Positions 38,901 to 51,312 of a DNA stretch of 64,000 bases are shown here, in pieces. Source of the stretch: Mugil cephalus (Eukaryota > Chordata > Actinopteri > Mugiliformes > Mugilidae); contig NC_061783.1 of NCBI RefSeq assembly GCF_022458985.1, positions 15,383,913-15,447,912 on the forward strand, in the 5' to 3' direction. How positions within the stretch are numbered: the first letter of the stretch is position 1; every line of letters starts with the position of its first letter. Under the pieces are notes generated by a model. The model was not told the origin of the DNA and ran no database searches. It saw only the letters and a program-made list of their open reading frames with translations. The translations under genes and the position numbers were made by a program.

Positions 38901-41900
38901 CAAAGGAATCCCCTTATTATGTGTCTCAGCTGCACAGTTTCGATTCCTTTTATCTCTGTTTTCCATGGTTTTCACTGATTTTTTTGCGGATGAGGTGAGG
39001 ACTGGGCGGCTACAGGTGAGTCCTTACAAACCTGTGTGACCTGCTCCATGGTTCTTCTCAGGTTCTCCATGTCCTGGGCGTACTGCTCCCTCAGAGCCTC
39101 CATCTCCTTGTCGTGGCACTCCACCTCCTCCTTCAGCGCTCCCTTCAGGGCCGTCAGCTCCCGCTCTCGCTGGTGTAGTATCTCCTCTTGGCGCTGGCGC
39201 AGCATGGTGGCCTCGGCCAGGTCGGCCCTCAGGACCGCCACGTCCTGCGGAGGAAAGGGTACAGGTGGTTAAACGGCCACTGAGGTGTAACGTTTGTGTT
39301 CGTTTACGCGTGTGACTGAGTGGCGTTCGTACCGACTGAGAGTCTGAGGACGGCGAGTTTTCTGAAACCCTCCTCAGCTCTTCCTGGAGCTCAGCCAGCT
39401 GATCTTCCTGTAGGTGCAGACGAGTCTCTGCCTTTCCTCTGGCCATACGCTCCACAGCCAGCCTGCACACACATTATCAGTATTGCATCATCACTCTCGG
39501 TGACAAGGCGATCCATCAGGCGATGATGAGTGAAATGATCCAAAACGCCCGCAGTCACTTGAAGCTTATCATAGATGGCTTTTAAGTGCACACGCTGCAA
39601 CCACAAACACATCCTTACTCATCATGGGCCTGCAGCAAGTCTCTCCTGCAGAGTTTGAGCTGCTCCTGAAGTTCATCGAGGTTCCCCTTCTTGAGGCCTC
39701 CATCCGATCCTCCCTTCTGTACAAAGCACGACACAAACACACAATGAGGAGGAAACTGAGGCAGAGAAGTGCACCAGAAACAGTGAGGAGGTCTGGAAAC
39801 ACAATGCGAGAGTGCCACTGTCGACAGCGTGAGCGAATCGTCTGCTCTGTGTTATCTTCAACTTTACAAGAGAAAAACCCTGGCTTGGATTCCTTGCCCT
39901 AGATTCTGACTGTGGAAAAGAACAATCGCTGCCAGTGCGCTCAGACGTCGTCAAAAGAGGCATAAACAGCTGCTTCTGACAGGCTGCAGGAGAAGAAGCC
40001 GCTCGTTCGTCGCCCACACCGCTCCGCCGGTCGGGAAAGGTATAAATGCAGGCTGCCCATGAAACCTTTCTTATCCTCCTACACACTCATTACAGAGGCA
40101 CGCGCACAAAGACCGAAGGGAGCAACGGATGACTCCGCTCCTCGGGGGGACCTCTCCGTTACTTTATCAGCGATGGATTATTAAAGATATATTTTGTACA
40201 GATTAGCTTTCACTTTCTTCTCGTCCCCCGCAGGACACTTTGTAGATAATCCCGTTCTGGGACATTTGAGTGTCTCCCTGTCCTCACAAAGAGATAATTT
40301 TCACAAGATAGCATAACTGGGAGTAAGCAGAAGCTCTTCAGAGCCCTTTGTATTAGTTGCATCAGCTGCATTCTTGTGTGTGTTAACAATAAAAGATGTG
40401 AAGTCACACTTCTCCTCATGCCTGATCGATGTATTTTTACATGAATTTCTGGATAATCTGACGTCTTCAGCTTGAGTTGCAATGCGGAAGAAAAAGCTGG
40501 AAGAGTCTTAAAATAGCATCTCACTCTTCACAACCTAAATGAACCTTTGGTTTGACAGGTCACAGCATGTAAACATGCCCTTTGCCATGGCTCGCTATCC
40601 TAACGAGCACACATCAGCTGTGCTGGACTCAGGTAACCCAACACACCGGTATCTGATCCCCACTTAAGCAGGGCCACACGCAGGGTGTCAGCGCATTAAC
40701 TCCATCGCTCTCCATTTGACACACATTCACCAGTAACGGTCCAAAAAACACCACGAGCACTTAGAATAAACCACAGACATTAGTCTGAAGGGGCTTCACA
40801 TTTCCTTCGTAAATCAATACACTACTTCTACTACTCTGAAATAAGCTTCTAATCATTTGTTGGTATATTAATCTGGACACTGGCTCTATTCCAAAGACCT
40901 TTGATGTAAAAATAATAAATAAAAAAATCTGACACTGCTCTGATCATATTTTACACAGACAAGATCAATGTTCTGGTTAAGCTGCTGAAATAGCCGATGG
41001 CAAAAGAAAATCACAGACTAGACTCCTTCATCCTAAGGTTTGATGCTGTTTGAGGATTTATTTATTTACTCTGTGCATTGCTTCTGGAGAGCTCGAGACG
41101 ACCGCTTTCGGATAAACAAACCACCGAGGCCGCTAAAGCGGACAGCGCGGTTAACGTCGTGCCCAACAAAGAGGCTTTGTAACAACAGGACCCCTGAGAG
41201 GAGGATCTGTCCCATCCGACGCGTCAACCCCCAGCTGGTGCAGGGTTCCACTCCATCTCAATTATTGATGGCTCTCAATGTCGGCGCCCTCAACGCACTC
41301 AGCTTTCCTCTGCAGGTGCGTCGTTGCCAAGAGACGGGATGAGCAAATAATTCACCGGCGGCCGCGGCCCCAAACACGCCGAGAAGCACATAACAAGGGG
41401 CATCGCGCATAATGAAGTGGACGTAATATACGGCGATAAGGACACAGAGGAATCATCTCTGTATGGAGATTTATGCAGAAGGATGCAAATTTAAAGGGGG
41501 TGTGGGTGTGTGCGTTCTCATAACTGTGAGAAGAAAAGCACAAAAGGAGCAAACATGACACAAACTGACAGAACAGTCATCGTGTTCTTTCATTTTTTTT
41601 TTTTTGTCCTCCTTAAAGGGCACCCATGGAGACAAAGTGAATGTAACAGAAACTTCATATCCTTAGAAAAGAGGACAAGCCGCCAACCATCTGTTAGCTT
41701 CATGACAAGAGGCGCTGGAATGAGAAGGTGACTCCTAGATACCACTGAAAGACACTGACCAATAACTGCACAATAACTTATCCCATCAGACCTACTTATA
41801 AGGTTGATCTATTTTATCTTCACTTTCATGCAAAGAGAAAAAGTTTTTTTTTTATCTATGACCAGATAAAGCTACAGCCCGACGCTCATTAGCTTAAATC

Positions 41901-44036
41901 CACTGACTATATTTATATAAAAATGGACGAACCGTGAGTGATTGATTGATTTCTCCATTGCATGTTTTTTTTTCTTTTTACTTTATTGATTTCTCAAGAG
42001 TGGTTTTGAAGCTCGGTGTGGGTGGAACTGGTTGCCGCCAAATTGGCTGTGTGTGACTGCGTCTGAGAACCGCAGCTTTAAACCTTCATCTAAAAGATGA
42101 GTCATGTTAAATTCCACCTCCGGTAGAGTTGTCATGAATGGAGAAATTATCCTTAAAGTGATTTTGCACCAGACTGTAAAAGCTGTTTATGTCTGATGTT
42201 AAGCTGAGCAGTTTAACACAGAGGTTTATGGAGACTCGTTTGCTGTTGGGGCTAGCCAGCCAAACTATCTAATCAGCTGCTACTTGTAGCTTAATACTTG
42301 CCTTAAAGGCATGAGAGTGATTTCAGACTTTATTTACCTCCAAGCATGAAAGTGAATAAAGTTATTTCCTAAACTGCTTTTGAGCTATCCCTCAAAGGCA
42401 GTGTACATTAGACTGCAGATATTTAAATGCCATTTCCCTAAAGATCACTAAATAAATGTGCATGTTAAAATACCTTTAAACTGCTGGTTGTGTCATACAC
42501 AAGGTTGGCTTTTCTTTTGAGGGATCCTTCACTCTCAGTGGTGCTGATGGGAAACATAGGAGACAGGATTTTATTGGAAAGAAATGTATGTATCCATATA
42601 ATCTTTAACATGTAACATTCTTGAAGTTTTACATACCCTTCTTTGAGGATGTTATAGATGGCTTGTTTGACTTGAGCCTCTTCCCCATTAACGGCCTCTT
42701 TGTTTTGACTGAAGCTCCTTGGAAGTATCTCCTTCAAACAGAGAGTAAGACCAATGTAAGGAAACCAACACAGAACCAAGAAACAACTTAATACCTGCAA
42801 ATAGCTCATAATCTTTCCGTCGATGCCACTTACAGGCTTTTTTGCTATAGCTGGAGGGGTGTCCTTGGCAACAAACTTCTCTGGTGACTTTCTCTGGCTC
42901 GCCTTTGGGGCCTCGGTGGCTGTCACCTTGGCAACAGATGCAGGGCTCTTTCCCAGGCTACCGCTCGCCGGAGCAGATGACATCAGTGAATTTGTCGGGG
43001 TAGGTGGAGTGTCAGCGTAGGGATTTAGAAACGGAGAAATGGGAGAGGGGAGGGACCCTTCCAGCTGCGGATCTTTGCGGGCATCGAGACTTCTGGACCT
43101 CCTGCGCTCGTCAAACCTGAGGCGCTGCCTCGCCCCTGAGCGTCCTCTGGTCTGCGGGGCGCTCTCCGGAGCCCCGCTGTTGAACTTGCTGATGAGCTTG
43201 TTGATGGGAGCCAAGGACTTGGTGTCGATCTCTGGGGCAGGCTCTGGGGCAGGCTCTGGGGCAGGCTCTGGGGCAGGCTCTGGGGCAGGCTCTGGGGCAG
43301 GCTTTGCTGCGGTGGACGCTGCTGCTGGAGGTTCTGGGATTGATGAAGAGGGATCTGCGCTCAGCTTCTTGCCACTGTACCTCCCCAAAGAGCCGGTGAA
43401 ACTGGGGGTAACTTGCCTGAACCCTCTGGGTCCCACTGACTTTAATTTGACAGGTTTGAGTCCTGCTTCGTTATACCCCTCGTTATTGGTCCAGTCTTTA
43501 CTTTTCACCGTTTCACCGACTGCTTTTTTAAGCTGAGGTTCAGCCTTAGGCCTCTCTACTGGCCTGTCTCTCCCAGCTCCACCTTCCTCCTCCCCTTGGG
43601 TTCCTGCTTGCCCGTCCCCAGGAGGTCTTTTTAGAGGGCTCCCAAAGAGTTCCCCGTCCTCATCCTCTGCTGGAGATACAGGTGAGCGTGATGTATTCCC
43701 AACGGGGGTATAAGGGTTTGTGAAGTCCGTTGGTTCTTTCTTAGTCTTAGGGAGGCTGTTAACTGGTGAAGTTGGCCCCGAGCTGGGAGTGGGCGTTTTA
43801 AGTTGGACTCCATATGAGTCGCCTTTCTCTCCATCTTTGAGGACCACGTACGGCTGTCCAGAGATTCCCTGAACCCGAACCGCCACGCCATATTTGTTGG
43901 AAGGAGGAGTCGCCGCGCTGTTGTTTCCCTTGGCTTTGTCGGGGTAAGCTCCGCCCGTGTCGTGGAGGTCTTTGATGAAGCGGATCTGAACGCCGTAGTC
44001 CACGAGGGGCTTCCTGTCGGTGGAGAGGCCGCTCAT
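29999..44036 (-). CDS. cgn: cgn, cingulin, 1226-aa tight-junction coiled-coil protein
   Basis: Nineteen coding exons on the minus strand total 3681 nt: 44036-42795, 42731-42637, 42543-42474, 39716-39619, 39462-39333, 39244-39032, 36984-36836, 35842-35749, 35479-35267, 35184-35086, 34800-34549, 34444-34274, 33105-32944, 32811-32722, 32617-32534, 32434-32316, 32142-32034, 30498-30335, 30125-29999. The head has DYGVQIRF and, at residues 49-66, the ZO-1-interaction motif [18 protein letters not shown]. Then come a Pro/Ser-rich region with an EPAP repeat, AIYNILKEG, and a coiled-coil rod over about 475-1185 ([62 protein letters not shown]). The acidic tail ends SKC (human SSC). Human cingulin is about 1200 aa. 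It links ZO-1 to actin, myosin and RhoA regulators at tight junctions. I chose the ATG at 44036; the acceptor (after CAG at 44046) lies 9 nt upstream. The 35086 donor (GTACTG) is weak. An extra small exon between 39717 and 42473 cannot be excluded. Confidence 0.95.
30965..31543 (+). mobile_element. 579-bp hAT-type non-autonomous element with target duplication
   Basis: The left end CATAGGTCTTCAAC and the reverse complement of the right end, CAGGGGTCTTAAAC, match at 11 of 14 positions. The element is flanked by TAGTAAGT (30957-30964) and TAGTAAGC (31544-31551), an 8-bp target duplication with one change, as expected of the hAT superfamily. It has no transposase frame. Copies or fragments of the same family lie at 11.4-11.6 and 60.0-60.6 kb. 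It sits in a cgn intron. Confidence 0.75.
33783..34265 (+). mobile_element. 483-bp hAT-like element abutting a cgn splice donor
   Basis: The left end (TAGTGATGT then CCGATAC) and the reverse complement of the right end (CAGCGATGT then CGATACC) are imperfect inverted repeats, and the interior has repeated subterminal GATAC/ATCGATAC words. The flanks are CACCTCAC (33775-33782) and CCCCTCAC (34266-34273), an 8-bp duplication with one difference. The right copy is the splice donor (GTGAGG on the minus strand) of the cgn exon 34274-34444. There is no transposase frame. Confidence 0.65.
36985..39031 (-). other. cgn intron, no other feature seen
   Basis: About 2 kb of intron between the exons ending in VTQ and starting SQEQIEEE. 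I see A/T-rich low-complexity stretches and a T run at 37620-37640, but no supported exon, RNA gene or clear transposon. Confidence 0.55.
39717..42473 (-). other. cgn intron, no other feature seen
   Basis: 2.8 kb between the exons reading SSLK and KGGSDGG. The protein is shorter than human cingulin in this part of the rod, so I searched for a missed exon but found no frame with coiled-coil character and proper splice sites. No transposon was recognised. Confidence 0.5.
43233..43304 (-). repeat. 12-bp coding minisatellite (EPAP repeat) in cgn
   Basis: Six near-perfect copies of the unit GGGGCAGGCTCT (plus strand) encode repeated Pro-Glu-Pro-Ala in the cingulin head domain. The unit is a multiple of three, so length changes keep the frame. 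A tract of this type is expected to vary in copy number between individuals and species. Confidence 0.85.
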
Positions 44037-44045
44037 GTTCACTTC

Positions 44046-47000
44046 CTGGTTTCTGTGCGGACAGCATGGGCGGACAAAGAGGGAAAACAGCAGGAATGCA
44101 AATCAGGTGATGCAGTGGAACAGGTTACAAAGGGACTGAGCAAACTGAAGCTGATAAGACCATTTTTCTAATCCACAATCTAGACTTCCAGAAGATTGAA
44201 CTCTCTTTAGTACGTCCTTGTTTTTCGTGTAAACTGTTTGTTTTCTTCCCACCGTGAGTCACGGTGACTTGGCTAAAATTTCAGATTGCTGGTATATCTT
44301 GATTAAGCTGTCATCTTCCCCAGCTACTTTGCAGGTTAAATTCCTCTCCCAGTCAGAACACGCTGTATTAATGTCATGCCAAATATGCCACTGGGGCACT
44401 AAGAACTTCTTTGTGTGGGCTGAGGCCTATTATTTTCAGAGTGTGTATGTGTGTGAAACAAAAGAAAAAAATCCACTAGGAGAGTTTGTAAGAGTGTATG
44501 AGATGCTTAACATTAAAAAGCTCAGTTTGTTGCGTCTGTTTGTTTACAGAAAGACATCAGTACAAGACGCCCACTGGCTCCTTCAGTGGTGTTTTTTATG
44601 TATTTAAGTGTAGAACAGCATTGGGAAAACAGTGAAAACAAGACCCTGCTGAATCGGTGGATATAGTTGCACTGCTCGTGGCTGCAGTAGAAAGGGAAGG
44701 TGTGGTTATTCCACCAGTTTTGTTTATGAAGTCATGACTAATGTCAGTGATGAAGGAGTTACCTCACCATTGTACTTGGAGAGTCAACATTTATAAAAGG
44801 TATTCTGTATTGCAAAATAGAGTTGGAGTTTAAAACTTCAGGCTTTAAAATTCCATTTAAGGGAAATAAGATGCAGTATTTTCAAATTGGTACTAAAGAT
44901 CTGGGTACTTAAACCACTGACCTCTGCTTAATTTTGTCTTTTGTAAATCTTTCATCTTTATTATTATTATTATGCAATGCAATTATTGCAATCTAATCTG
45001 CCTATAATTAGGCATCTAGTTAATAAAAGTGAATTTTAACTTTTTTTTTTTCATTCAGAAAAGCAGAATATACATGTTGCACCCTCGTACACACACCACT
45101 GCCACTAAACACTAAACCAAGACAACATAAATTTACAGGCAGTTACAACTATCCCACTGACATGGCCCTCCAGGACCACTGGGAAACTTCAACAAATTAA
45201 TATACATTACATGTAAAAAGGTAAAAGGTGGACATGACGGGAAATTACCATCAGTTGATAGTATCCAAGAAATGTGCACACATGTACAACTTGAAATAAC
45301 CCAAAAGCTGCACACTGAAAGAGAGAGGAAAAAAAGAAAACTAAACTCTCAAATGTATTCGTTTCCAGCCTGAGAATGAATGTTAGTCTCTCCATTTCAA
45401 AAATATCTTGGGCCACTTTGATCCAGTCCTTGACTGAAGGAGGATCTTTTTTTAAGCTTTCTTACTAGTGAGAGGGAGAAAAGATGACATTTTTAAAAAC
45501 TGAACCGAAAGCTATTCTTGTGTATTATATATGACATGAAAACCATGCCAGACGCAGAGAGATGCTGGAAGCGTTGCAGTTGGAATTTCATGTTCACTGA
45601 AACCTGTTTAATTGATACATTTTCAGTTCATAGAGATAATTCCCAGCTGCCACGTTCGTAGTACAGCCTAAGCCTGCCCGTCTTATTTACTCTGAGAATG
45701 AACACCATGAGAAGGCGAATACTTCTCCTATTGTCCAGGCTCTGCGGAGCATTAAACACTAGGGACTATGTCAGGAATGGGCCTCCTCTCTTTCTCTGCC
45801 TTTTTCTGCTGTTGCCAGTCTCCCTAGCCACTAAACTTCAGAGCAGAGCCACTCAGGCGTAGACTGTTTACTTTAAGCTGCACCAGCTCATTATATGCAC
45901 ATACACCTGCTGTGAATTCCCCATCTGGTGGAAGTCAAGTCTAATAAGCTTCGTTCGGTATCTCTGCAAGTGGCAGGAAAGTACTCGTGTAAAGCAATCA
46001 CGATAAAGCACTTCTGTGAGCATTTCTTCCCCGGCGTACACTGATCTTAATATTAAGCCTCGGCTAATGTTGATTTTTGTCCTTCAGCCCAACCCTGTTC
46101 CACTCGTGAATCCCTACAGCCGCCACATATGTGACTCTCCCAGGAATTAAAACATAACCAGCACTGACTGACTGCTGGTTATAATGTAACGCACAGCTCC
46201 TCTACTAGCAACGAGGTTAGATTAGTGGATCAAAGTCAGACTTTGTCTTTCCCAAAAACATTCTTAGGATTCCAGACGTTCCCTTTCAGGCATTGCGCGT
46301 GGTTTGCATTTGTATAATAAGGACAGATTAAGAGGAAACTGAGAACTAGGGCAACGTCAACTGTAAAGCCTACACATGCGGAAAACTGTCCGCACAGGCA
46401 GTAAATAAAAAAAGTGAAGAGACTACTTCAGAGATGACAAGCTGGAGACCAAAAATACAGCTCAAAAACAAACTAAATCTCCCGTCTCAACGCCAAGCCA
46501 GAAGAACTGCACAACATGCACATGAAAACAATGACGTGGCGGCGAAAAAAAAAAAGAAGGGCCCATTCTTGTGTTAGTAAATCTGTGTCTCAGTGTTATC
46601 AAGTGTTGCTCAGCCCTCGGCTGCTGATCACACTAAAAGCCACCAGGTGTAAATATGTTCCATGGCCAAACACAGATTTGAACAAAGGGCTCAGTTGTCG
46701 TTCGCCCTCAGCCACCAGTAGCTGAGCCGAGCTGTTTGGCGACAACTGGTTCACCTCCTTTCATGCTCTCTCTCCCTCTGGCTTGTCACAAGTTATAGCT
46801 GTGTCAACAGAGACAGGAATGTCACCAAACTGGAGTGTCAGCCGTCACTTGTCCCTTTTCTCCTTACCCAGCAGCCACGGCTCCCTTTCCTCTGGCTCTG
46901 CACCTGCACCTTCCTCTGGCTTCAAACCTTCTCCCACTTTTTCTCTTGGCCTCAGGTGTCTGAGCAACTTTATGTTTGCCTTTAATGCTTTGGCTTGGGG

Positions 47001-49087
47001 ATGTGGTTAAAATATAGAATCTAATTACAAGCATCCATAAATAGAGGAGCGACTGGGAGCCGTGTATGCACGGTTTAAGTCATCTAAACAGTACTTTAAA
47101 CTTACAGATTGTTTGATAAAATATTTGAATTGATAAATGGAAATAAATACAGCATAAAACAAGTGTGAGGTGTTTGGCGTACTGAATTATATTGCACAAG
47201 TAAAGTAAAACCATGTTTAACTACTTATTTTAGGCTTTAAATAGAGTGTCTTCTAATAATAACCCAGATTTTTGAATACATCATCAAGCACACATAAATG
47301 AATAATTAAACAATCGGTCAATTTCCTGCAACAGAAAAGCCACACTGGCAAAAAAGCATCACCTCCACCAATATTATGGTCTGGGTGATGTAGGGGCAGC
47401 TTCTTTTGTCTAAATAAGCAACAACAACGTAATACTAGGCCCTCATTAAAGGCACATGTTTACCCAAACACCTCCAAGTGAACATTAAGCGTGGCCCAAA
47501 GCATAAGTTTTTAGGTCAGGACTATTTTGGGTGCAATTTACTTTGAATTTACCCGAAAACAAATGAGGAAAAAGCACCTCCTAACATCTAGTAAATTATC
47601 AGCTGAAAGCTATAAGGATATAACAAGGATGTGTGGGACTATTATGAGGCTTATCTTTATGCTTTACGATGCAAGGCAATCTCCTTGGCAAACTTATTTA
47701 CATAGCTTGACTCATAAATACATTAAAAACAAATAAAAGTCACTTTTAAATTCTTAGCAAACCGGAGAAAGCTTTAGAGCAGAGCAGACCCTGAAGCACC
47801 TGTCTGCTCCAGGATTAATCGCGTCACACCCACCTATCCGGTCAGTCAGTATCGGTGCGCGTCGAAACCACCGGCTTGTTTACACGGGCCGCCGGGGCCA
47901 CGAGCGGAGCAACAAGATAAACAACCAACGCACCCACCCCCCGCGACCAGACGCATCCTATTTGGAGCTTTTACCTGCTAGAATAACCTCTCATATCCTC
48001 TTTACGCGGCGCGGACAGATCCAATTATACACAGCGGCGGAGTACGCACACACACGCAGACGAAGAGACAGAGCTATATTCAAAGCTGTATGTGGAAGGG
48101 GACAAAAAAAAAGTAGTCTGCAAGCAAACAAAAGGCTTTTCCTCTCTGTTTGTTTTCGGTCATAATCGTGAGCAGGAAAAGCTGGGCGGCCGCCAAATCC
48201 TGTCACAAAGCCACAGGTGTCCATCTCTGCTTAATGTTAGAAAACGTCCCCTCAGCAACGCGAGGATTATCCACAGTATCACTCGCACTTTCATCACTCG
48301 CGAAGTGAAATAAACAGGAAGCAGCTGTTTTAAATCGCACTTGTTCTACTGCACCTGCAACGATGGTCCAAATCCCGGAATTCCCTCCTCCTCCTCCTCC
48401 GTCAGGGGTCCCGCATGTGTCAGTCCTGACAACGACAGCAGCGGCGGCAACACGAGCAGCAGCAGTAGCTCTGTGGAGCGTTTGAAGGGATGAGAAGATG
48501 TTACTCAATGAACCGAGGACATCGGGAAATTCTCCCCCCGCCAGCTACCAGTGCAACCTGTTGCCAGCACGTCGGGATAGTCATCGTCCCGCCTCAGCGA
48601 TGACTTTATTGGTGGGAGGCTCCCCGAGAGGCGGCGCCTGCTCCAGGGCTCAGTTTCATCTCCGCGCACACGACGCAGAGGCTGGTTGACCCGTATCAGG
48701 ACCGCGACGGGAAACGCTTCCTCGGTTTAAAAATATTTGCATGGGAGCAGTGGCATACTATGACATAATAAAACACAAATTAAAGGAGTTCAGGTCACTT
48801 AAAAAATGGTGTTTTGCTTCCTAGAAAGTCCCTTTAGCCCTATTATTATTTTATTTTTTTCTAGTTTTTATTTCTAGCAAGTGATCCATAATTAATAACC
48901 TTAACTCTATACTCATATTTTAGTTTTTTTAATGTCACTAATCTAATCTTGTGTAGTTTTTTAAATTGTGCACAAACCGATACTAAGCAAACAAACTATT
49001 TTTTAAAGGAATCTTATAATTAGTGGCAAGATTCTGCACTTTTTAAAGATTTCCTTGCGGATTTTAAGAACATTAGGAATTTACAGA
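44046..49087. other. cgn upstream region, including likely 5' intron and promoter
   Basis: The acceptor at 44046 implies at least one non-coding 5' exon further right. The only CpG-rich, GC-rich block is 47.8-48.7 kb, which is the best promoter candidate. Possible minus-strand donors are AGCAG|GTAAAA near 47975 and TTGCAG|GTGCAG near 48352. No other coding gene is supported here. The rest is ordinary non-coding DNA with short A/T runs. Confidence 0.45.
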
Positions 49088-49089
49088 GC

Positions 49090-49430
49090 TATACGCCAAT
49101 CAGGCATAACATTATGACCACCTCCCTAATATTGTGTAGGTCTCTCTTGTGCCTCTAAAAGAGTTGATTCATCAATGGAAATGGGTCTTCTGAGGGGTCT
49201 GGCAACAGGATGTTGTTAGTGGGGCCTTTGGGTCGTCCTGTTTTTCTTTTTTTAGTTGTTCCTAAATCGTTTTTTTTTGTGTGTGTCTGTGTCCGGCTGC
49301 ATCCTGCTGCGGATGGCTACTGCCATGGGGTGGGGATGGATGCCTAGTCTGGTCTAGGTGGGTGGTACATGTCTAAGTAACATCCACATGAATATCAGGT
49401 TCACACGTTTCCCAGCAGAACATTGAATTG
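49090..49430 (+). repeat. Dispersed fish repeat fragment
   Basis: The phrase CCAATCAGGCATAACATTAT, followed by GACCACC, AATATTGTGTAGGTC, TCTGGCAACAGGATGTTGTTA and, near the end, GTAACATCCACATGAAT and TTTCCCAGCAGAACATTG, is recognisable as a very widespread teleost interspersed repeat. I do not assign it to a superfamily. The copy appears shortened internally. It lies between cgn and pygo2. Confidence 0.6.
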
Positions 49431-50834
49431 TCACAAGACGATCAATGTTTTTCACTTCTCCTGCCAGAGGTTAGCATTAGCAGCTATAGCATTAAGAATT
49501 GCTCTTGTTCCACTAACAAAAGAAAAATAATTTCTCATAAGATAACATATGAGACACACTGATGATTTATAACAATGATGGGAAATATGTAAATGAAGTA
49601 ATATTCTTGTTGCAACCCTGAGGATTATGAGACAGAAATGATCTGTTTTAATGGGTTTCGCAACCCTCATTTTAATACAACAATTAGCAAACAATTTTTT
49701 AAAAAATGTGAATAAAAACAGACGTGGACAAGTACAAAAAAAAAATCCGTCTTTACTTCAGATTTCAGTACCTTTCCCTTCCCCACCTGGTGTGGGACTC
49801 ACTGGTTCCTCCAGGTTCAACCACCAGGAGGCACCAGAGCGGAGCAAGAGCACAGCACAAACAACAGTACAAAATCAAAAGGAACAGCTGAGAGCAAGAG
49901 AAAGAAAGGCAACTCGGACATCCAATGAAGAAAAATAAGGAAAGAGAGAAGGAAGAAATAGTCATAAACACCTTATACCGCGACAGAAACGTGAAAAAAG
50001 TGTATTTTTTTTCGCTCTTTAGTTATTTGGTCTACTTCAAGGTCTCTCACGGCGCAGAAACCAGAATATAAACATCAACAGATCAGACAGTTACTGCATT
50101 GGTTCACATGCACCCCCCCTCTCCCTGCTTTTTTTGTTTTGTTTTTAGAAAAAGGACTATGCACATCTGATATGACATGATGTCACTACTTGCTATGCCA
50201 ACACCATCCAAAAGCACTGATTTCACAATTCATGTGTACTGCAGAGATAGAAACAAATTCATGACTCAAAAGTACTGTATAAAAACCGTCATACTGTACA
50301 CAACCAAGACACATATGTTGAACTAATCGTTTTGTTCACTGGCTGACTCTGCGGCATGTTCACAACTGATGGGCGTTTCCAGACAAATGTTTTTTTGTCC
50401 TAATATTTACAACTGTTCTCGGTGGCGAGATCCTCTGTGTGAGGTGCTGATGTGATCTCAGCTCCCGGGTCTCCTTTGGATTAATCAGCACTGGGTACAA
50501 AATGATACAGGACGAGTCAAAGTGTGTGTATGTACGAATGTGTGAAGGTGCGGGACTCGTGAAAAGAAGAAAAAAAACAAAACAAAACTAAATAAAAACA
50601 AGATTCTTGCCCCAGCTGATTCGTGTTTCATATTACACTCAATACAGAGCTTTTTATACTGCAATATATGACGCTTTTTACTTTTTTTCTCTCATTTGTC
50701 TGTAATAGAAAGGCTGACAATGTGATAGGGCAGTGCTCGACTGAAGCATTTTGGTAGCAAAGTAATTAAGCAGTGAATCAATTAACATATGAAACGTCTG
50801 TTTAGATGTTCAGAAGCCTTTTTTTTTTTCTCCA

Positions 50835-51312
50835 TTTATTAAAGCTCGCTGTATCAATCAGTACGGTAGGGGAGTATTTCAACACTAGATTCCCCGCCTG
50901 AATTTGTGTGTTTGAAATATCATCACACACCTTTGAAATGAGTGTAACCAGTCAATCGCAGTCAGTGCGGGAGCGTCCGTGCCAGTCAGTCACAAACTAT
51001 GTGAGGTAGTGTGTTGGTGTCAGTGCTTTGCTGGTTGGCAGGCCAGATATCTGAAGGACTGTGTAGTTTAACATTCATCATGATTTGACTCATATAGAGG
51101 GGGAAGAAACAACGTTTGCCGAGAGTCACTCAAAGTGCTATGTATAAGCATGAAAGTCAATGAGTGTGTTTCTCTGTGGAGTTAACAAGTAAAGGGCTGG
51201 TCAAGAGAAAGTTGGGCAAGTAGCTGACATGACACACAGGTCAATCAGTCTGTAATTGTCTGTACGCGGCCACGCCTTGATGCTGCTGCTGCTGCTGCTT
51301 CTCATCTACTCC
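50835..51312 (-). terminator. pygo2 3' UTR with candidate polyadenylation signal
   Basis: Non-coding sequence below the pygo2 stop on the minus strand. An AATAAA (TTTATT at 50835-50840 on the plus strand) is the nearest good signal; a longer UTR down to about 49.8 kb is possible. A short CTG/CAG run lies just after the stop at 51281-51299. Confidence 0.4.
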
